In this document: one piece after another, positions 15,641 through 20,000 of the stretch
How the letters are laid out: each line of letters begins with the position of its first letter
Numbering within the stretch: position 1 is the first letter of the stretch
Source of the DNA: Sphaeroforma sirkka
Taxonomy: Eukaryota > Opisthokonta > Ichthyosporea > Ichthyophonida
DNA: 20,000 nucleotides
Direction of reading: 5' to 3'
Assembly: GCA_001586965.3 (NCBI GenBank)
Contig: LUCW03000506.1
Span: 1 to 20,000 of the forward strand
Translations under genes and position numbers: made by a program
The notes under the pieces: model-generated
Databases searched by the model: none
What the model was told of the DNA's origin: nothing
Seen by the model: only the letters and a program-made list of their open reading frames with translations

Positions 15641-16080
15641 ATGTGAGAAGAACCAGAGGAAGCGCCATGGTTGGGCACCTCTGAAGGTGGTGCTCGACAA
15701 CGAGTCAACGTGCAGTCGTCAATATCTGGTCGCAATAGATCTGAATTCTCGTCGCAATGGATGATATTGGACGGCACGATGGAGAGTATGTCAGTGCTTC
15801 ACATGTTCGACGTAGCCTCACGATATGGTTTATTTTACGATGTGAGAAATAAACTATTCGAAACAATTGCGGAAGTAGGCGTACGCATATTTGCCGATCT
15901 CGGCTAATTATTGTTCTAGTGTTATGAAAATGGCGGCGAATCTATAGGAGACCTTATGGCTGCATTTGAACTTGTGTGTGGTACATGTAAAAACTGAGGA
16001 ATCTGTATAGGTCACAGTCGCAAGGCGCGAACGAAGTTCGACACAGGAGTACGTACCGCCGTTAAGGACGACACAGTGAT
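15632..16080 (+). pseudogene. Relic D: end of integrase finger and catalytic core
   Basis: C-E-K-N-Q-R-K-R-H-G-W-A-P-L-K (about 15640-15690) is nearly the same as in element A. Then D-V-A-S-R-Y-G-L-F-Y-D-V-R-N-K (about 15808-15855) aligns with C-V-A-S-G-Y-N-L-L-Y-A-I-P-N-K, then C-Y-E-N-G-G-E-S-I-G-D-L-M-A-A-F (about 15920-15967) with C-S-D-N-G-S-E-F-C-T-D-V-M-E-A-L. The second catalytic aspartate is now glutamate. Q-S-Q-G-A-N-E-V-R-H-R (about 16016-16050) holds the third catalytic glutamate. Similarity fades after 16080. Confidence 0.87.
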
Positions 16081-17290
16081 TGTCGTAGAGGGTTTAGATC
16101 GAAATGACTTGTAGAGAACAAGAAATTTTTAAGGATTTAATTAAGTTGTCAACTACGCACCGACCGGATTGGAAGAAATGCAGAAGCCTATCAATACGAG
16201 TAGCTTGACATATTTATATCAAACTCTAAAGGAGTTTGGTCAGATCACGCTTTAATACAGCAAACCTCCGCAAAAAAATTGGCTCGAGGCACTACAGCAG
16301 AGTTTCCGTATCAATGTCTGCCCCAAATCAGTAATGGCCACAACTACAACCGTGCACGGGGCTACATCGTCATCCTCAACACCTTTCGCTTCCACAGCCG
16401 CGTGTCATCGCTTCAGAAGTTTTGAATTCAGACAACTACAACCGCTGCTACCACAAGCACCATAACCGTATGTGACAGCCATCAGTACCACAACCGTAAA
16501 ATATGATCGAAGAACTGCATAAGGATTAGAGTTTCATCGCTACCGGAATGCATCGTATTTAGCACTTGCACCATGTGTTTCAAAGAAAGGATAACAGAAC
16601 AATTGCAGGCCAACTTTTAATATTGAGCATCCAATAAGAATAAAAAAAAGATTTAGAAGCACAATTTGAGGAGGCTACATACAACATATCGAAGTTTTTA
16701 TGCTTTTCGTATAGTATGTTGATAGGGAATCAAGTTAGGCACAGAATATGAGAGGGATTAGATAATAACTTTTAACCTAACTGGCGTTCTTAGTGCTAGA
16801 CTGTTGCACAATATGCTGTCTTGCGTCTACCAGTGAAAATAAATTTGCTAGTGACAAAAGCAATATATGTTGGATACAGATAAACCCTTGCATTTACGCT
16901 ACACAATACGAGGGCGTTGTGCTTATTAATTGACAAGTGAGCAAAGTTATGTACGTATCCGAACTTCGCCCCTATGCGGTACGGGAGTCCTTGCGGAATT
17001 TCGTGTTTCGACTGGGCACATTACGTTCAATACACCTGCCGTGACACACTATTTTCCATTTAAATACTTCGCAGACTTTCGCTGGTGACTGCCGCGTGGC
17101 CTATCTGGCCACCATCAATTCCGATGACACATTTCGTGATTCGGAGCTTGATTCGAAAAATAAGTTTGTTCTATAAAGCGCGGTTCTGTATATGACAAAC
17201 AACGAATGATATCTAAAACCAATGCAGCTGTGCATTCTCAAAAAGTCACCGCCACAACGTTGGCGCACAATGAGGAACACGTATGTATAC
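16081..17290. other. Intergenic region, no recognised gene; ACA/ACC-rich patch
   Basis: No open frame with a recognisable motif was seen on either strand. Between about 16330 and 16500 the plus strand has several imperfect copies of ACAACTACAACCG-like sequence, giving Thr-rich translations. This may be a decayed simple repeat or the remains of a low-complexity coding stretch. The 3' border of relic D is somewhere in the first part. Confidence 0.4.
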
Positions 17291-17300
17291 ATATAAATAA

Positions 17301-17310
17301 TTTATTTATT
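17301..17310 (-). terminator. Polyadenylation signal of the YccF-family gene
   Basis: On the minus strand AATAAATAAA begins eight bases after the TAG at 17318, in an AT-rich stretch. The position suggests a short 3' untranslated region. Confidence 0.55.
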
Positions 17311-17317
17311 GGAATTA

Positions 17318-19192
17318 CTATACGTAATCTACTCTGGTCTCTGTCGATACGGCATGATACTGATGATATCCAACATCAGAACCGAATGGCCACAATGCGA
17401 GTGCACACAACTTGACGTGTTGAATAGCGAACGGAATACCGATGATGGACACAAACATGGACACGGCAAAGGTCTATAAGGAAATAAAAGAAAGATAAAA
17501 GGATGAGTGTCGCTGCATAGTCGCAATAGCGATCGTAAAATTCCCAAAGGGAATCAAATCCACAAGCGGGGTGGACTTCGGGTATTGTAGTATAAGCACC
17601 ATGCACAACGTCAAATCAAACGTGCGCCACTTCAGAATGAGAAAGGCAACATAGAAATAGAAACCCTGTCGTACATCAGTATGGATAAATACAGGCCCGT
17701 ACTAATCACTTATATCTGAAATTTAGGTATTCATGTACGTACCCATAGTTAGTAACATAGCAATACAATGGTATAACACGCAATAGTTGCGTACATGCGA
17801 CAGTCTCACGCATAGCGTTATGACAGAAGAAAAATATACCATCGAAATGTTTTTATCATAAGAGAAGAACTCGTATATGTCCGCTAAATACACACTGCGC
17901 AAAACGCCACCACGTGTATATATAGCGAGAGATATTTGTAGCAGCCCATACTTACATACTAAAGTGCCTATGCAGAAATTCAGAGGTCCAAAGTCACAAA
18001 AACACAACGCATAGATACGTACAAACGTCAGTATCACGCATAGCATTAAAAATAAATAAATAATATGCCATCGATATGATTTTATACATAATAGATAAAA
18101 TCATATATGTCCTAAATACATGTGCAAAACGCCACACACGTGTATATATAGCGAGAAATACTTGTAGCAGCCCATATCTACATACATAAGTGCCTACGCA
18201 GAGATTCAGAGGTCCATAGTCACACAAACACAACGCATAGATACGTACATACGACAGTATCACGCATAGCATTATAAAAACAACAGAATACTGTCATCGA
18301 TATTCTATTACACATAATAGATGAAATCATATATGGCACTAAAAACACACGGCGCAAAACGTCACACATGTATATATATGTAGCGAGAGATATGTGTAGC
18401 AGACCATCTCTACATTCACAAGTGCCTATACAAAGATTCAGAGATCCACAGTCACACAAACACAAATATAAATTAGTGCTGCATGCGGATATGCAGTTTT
18501 TCACCTTCTGATGGTATTTCGCCAACATTATAAAATTTTAGGAAACCCTAAACAATAAAACCCAAAGATATCGTGAACAGCATAAAAAACTAGCGAAGCT
18601 CTTTAACAAGCAGTGTGCCGTTTGTGCGAAGATTTCTCCAACAATGCCAAAGGTACATCGGCACTCACACCCTCACCTGAGTGCTTATACAAACAAGCAC
18701 GCACAGACACCAATCCAACAAAAGTGAAACACTTACCATGTGCAGCACTCCCAAGATCAGACCTATAGGGAGCCATAGTAGATTGGCACAGCACCGGCAG
18801 TAGTCTCGCTTGTAGTCGGGACGGCTGATGGTCTTTCCGAAGGCAAAGGCCGAGAGTTTAGCCAGCTTAAACAACTGCAGCCCAAACGGGAACAGCACTA
18901 TTGTTAGGCACAGCAGGACGCCGATCAGGACGTATATAATAAAGAACACAACACCTCCACCAAATATAAACCACAGGATGTTGCCCAGGTCTGTGCATTC
19001 GCCGCGGTCTTCATGGATGCGGGTACTGTGGACGGTTGTGATGATGGGTGTGCGTGGGTTGTGTGGGGTGTGTTTGGGTATTTCGGTGGTGGTGTGTTGG
19101 GGTTGTTGCGATGTGCTGGGTGCTTCTGGTGGATAGATGGCGCCGTAATGAGACGAGGATGACGATTGATCTTGTCTCTGTTGATGTTGCAT
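17318..19192 (-). CDS. YccF-family membrane protein, two exons (join 19192-18737 and 17473-17318)
   Basis: Exon 1 (19192-18737) codes for 152 residues and exon 2 (17473-17318) for 51 plus TAG, giving 203 residues joined in phase 0. Residues 1-65 are a Gln/Ser/Thr/Pro-rich, probably cytosolic tail. Two related membrane halves follow: residues 71-119 (N-I-L-W ... L-F-P-F-G ... F-G-K) and 137-183 (N-L-L-W ... I-I-G-I-P-F-A ... L-W-P-F-G). This is the double-repeat pattern of the YccF family, inner-membrane proteins of unknown function in bacteria. Here the second half is complete only if the intron is removed, which is strong evidence for it. A C-R-C-C cluster at 132-135 may be lipidated. The ATG is the first after an in-frame TGA. 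The C-terminus is Tyr-rich and ends D-Y-V. Confidence 0.88.
17474..18736 (-). other. Intron of the YccF-family gene (1263 bases)
   Basis: The donor reads ATG|GTAAGT (intron starts at 18736). The acceptor is a pyrimidine-rich run ending TTCCTTATAG|ACC (intron ends at 17474). Splicing keeps the frame and restores the conserved second YccF repeat, whereas reading into the intron gives an unrelated 23-residue end. The intron holds the ~227-base tandem repeats and a near-palindrome ATTCCCAAAGGGAAT at 17541-17555. Confidence 0.88.
17807..18468. repeat. Three tandem copies of a ~227-base unit inside the intron
   Basis: Units begin at CACGCATAGC in 17807, 18035 and 18261, with spacings of 228 and 226 bases. 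Shared blocks include TATATAGCGAGA, GTAGCAGCCCAT, AAGTGCCTA, GATTCAGAGGTCCA and CACAACGCATAGATACGTAC. The first 30 bases before 17807 resemble the end of a unit, so a fragment of a fourth copy precedes. The third copy ends near 18468. Minus-strand translations of the units look alike but are broken by length changes and are not under visible coding constraint. Confidence 0.85.
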
Positions 19193-20000
19193 ATAGTTCT
19201 GCAGAAGGAATCAAGTGTGTGATATATGTGAGACAATGGTCTGTAGGGCCACACAGACAGTGTAGATACCAACAGAGTGACATGTTTGGTCACCAACAAA
19301 GTAACACATACGAACAGGCAGTACTGTCTCGTCACGCTGCCTCACAGGCTCCATGGTAGTAAAAGAATGCACACAACGGTTAGCAAGGAATCACAACACA
19401 CCAAGCATTCTTAATAGCGTCACAGTCATAGCCTTCTAAAATAGACATCACAGTGCATGAAAAGATAGTATATACACTTGCACTCCAGCTATATAAGTAT
19501 GAATACAACCACCTGGTGAATTTGTGCGGGTGTGAGGCGATTTCAGTTTTAATACTATCATGATATAGGGAAGGAGGCGGGATACAGGAGCAGGCATTGG
19601 TGCAGAGTGGAGTAGTCCAGAAACATAGTAGATCCGAGATCGTTACCCGAAGCATTTGGCGTAGGGAGAACAGAGTGATTACGCGAGACATGACAGGAAC
19701 AGGAATGACAGAAGAGTGCCTAAGCGCGTATAGTGCGGAGAAAGGGGATGATACATGGAAACAGAGCGTATGGCTCCTATAAGGGGTGATACAGATGTGT
19801 TCTAGGCCATCGGCTTGACACAACTGAGAAGGAGGTTTGCGTTACACACTAACGAACCCAGATCAATGTCAATCGATCAAGGGTACCAGAAAGGTAAGAC
19901 ACATAACACACTTCACAACCGTATAAAAAGTGTATATAAGAAGCAGGTAGTGGAAGGAAACAACTTGTCTATACCTAACCAACTTGTGCCTGCAAAAGCA
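19193..20000. other. Upstream region of the YccF-family gene, no supported gene
   Basis: TATA-like sequence (TTATATAG on the minus strand) lies at about 19489-19496, some 300 bases upstream of the ATG, and could be the promoter. TATAAAAAG and TATATAAG at 19922-19939 on the plus strand may belong to a gene beyond the window. An imperfect 19-base direct repeat (ACCAACA[G/A]AGT...) stands at 19267-19285 and 19291-19309. Longer open stretches on both strands start at non-ATG codons or lack recognisable motifs. Confidence 0.4.

Larger units (their letters stand above)
14890..16080 (+). mobile_element. Relic D: element A family pol fragment with an internal deletion
   Basis: It matches element A in RT, RNase H, the end of the integrase finger and the integrase core, in that order and on the plus strand. 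The part between RNase H (after the K-S of A-C-D-Q-K-S-L) and the C-x2-C of the finger is missing, joined at about 15630-15640. In element A that part spans about 1.1 kb and includes the whole Dam-like domain. No LTRs were recognised. Confidence 0.87.

Noticed and set aside
17723..18528. Three similar minus-strand open stretches that could be a repeated small-protein family
   Set aside because: They are the tandem intron repeats read in shifting frames. Unit lengths differ by non-multiples of three and changes are mostly amino-acid altering, so there is no coding constraint.
18603..18736. Continuation of the YccF frame past 18737 to give a 175-residue protein
   Set aside because: The added residues are unrelated to YccF and follow directly after a GTAAGT donor. 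The expected second repeat lies in a separate exon at 17473-17318.
19380..19823. Minus-strand open stretch of about 147 codons upstream of the YccF gene
   Set aside because: It starts at a non-ATG codon, has an unusual Cys/Ser/Tyr-rich composition without domains, and overlaps a comparable plus-strand open stretch. It is probably chance in upstream DNA.
1..20000. CRISPR arrays, bacterial operons or phage modules
   Set aside because: There are no spacer-like repeats and no ribosome binding sites. Introns, LTR elements and AATAAA signals point to a eukaryotic nuclear genome.

Overview
The window looks like a gene-poor, repeat-rich stretch of a unicellular eukaryote genome. It holds LTR retrotransposons, one cellular gene split by a spliceosomal intron (GTAAGT donor, pyrimidine-rich TATAG acceptor) and AATAAA-type polyadenylation signals. 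It has no bacterial-style operons and no convincing RNA gene. The lineage cannot be fixed from sequence alone. A protist is my best guess; an ichthyosporean-like holozoan is possible but unproven.

Positions 1-7564 are a nearly complete Ty3/gypsy-type LTR retrotransposon on the minus strand (element A). Its two LTRs (1-529 and 7043-7564) are about 99% identical. Read right to left it has a leader, gag (6890 to 4858), a single in-frame UGA, protease, reverse transcriptase (catalytic YLDD), RNase H, an extra domain resembling a Dam-type adenine methyltransferase fold, integrase (HHCC, DD35E, GPY/F-like) and a chromodomain-like tail ending at 771. At least a dozen small frameshifts break pol, so this copy cannot make a full polyprotein as sequenced.

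Positions 7565-10065 hold unassigned sequence, a badly decayed minus-strand retroelement of a different reverse transcriptase type (relic E, about 8167-9390) and a short tandem repeat. Positions 10066-10866 are a GC-richer plus-strand open frame of unknown function without a proper upstream ATG.

Positions about 10960-16080 are a graveyard of three plus-strand gypsy relics. Relic B (10960-12580) and relic D (14890-16080) belong to the family of element A. Relic C (12640-14705) is a different gypsy lineage lying between them. Relic B independently preserves the Dam-like segment, which shows that it is a family trait. Relic D has lost exactly that segment through an internal deletion.

Positions 16081-17290 carry no recognised gene. 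Positions 17318-19192 (minus) are the one convincing cellular gene: a two-exon, 203-residue membrane protein of the YccF family. Its 1263-base intron contains three copies of a ~227-base tandem repeat. The last 800 bases are its upstream region.

The most distinctive items are the gypsy family with a methyltransferase-like domain inserted between RNase H and integrase, the UGA codons at gag/pol and in the chromodomain, and the split YccF gene.
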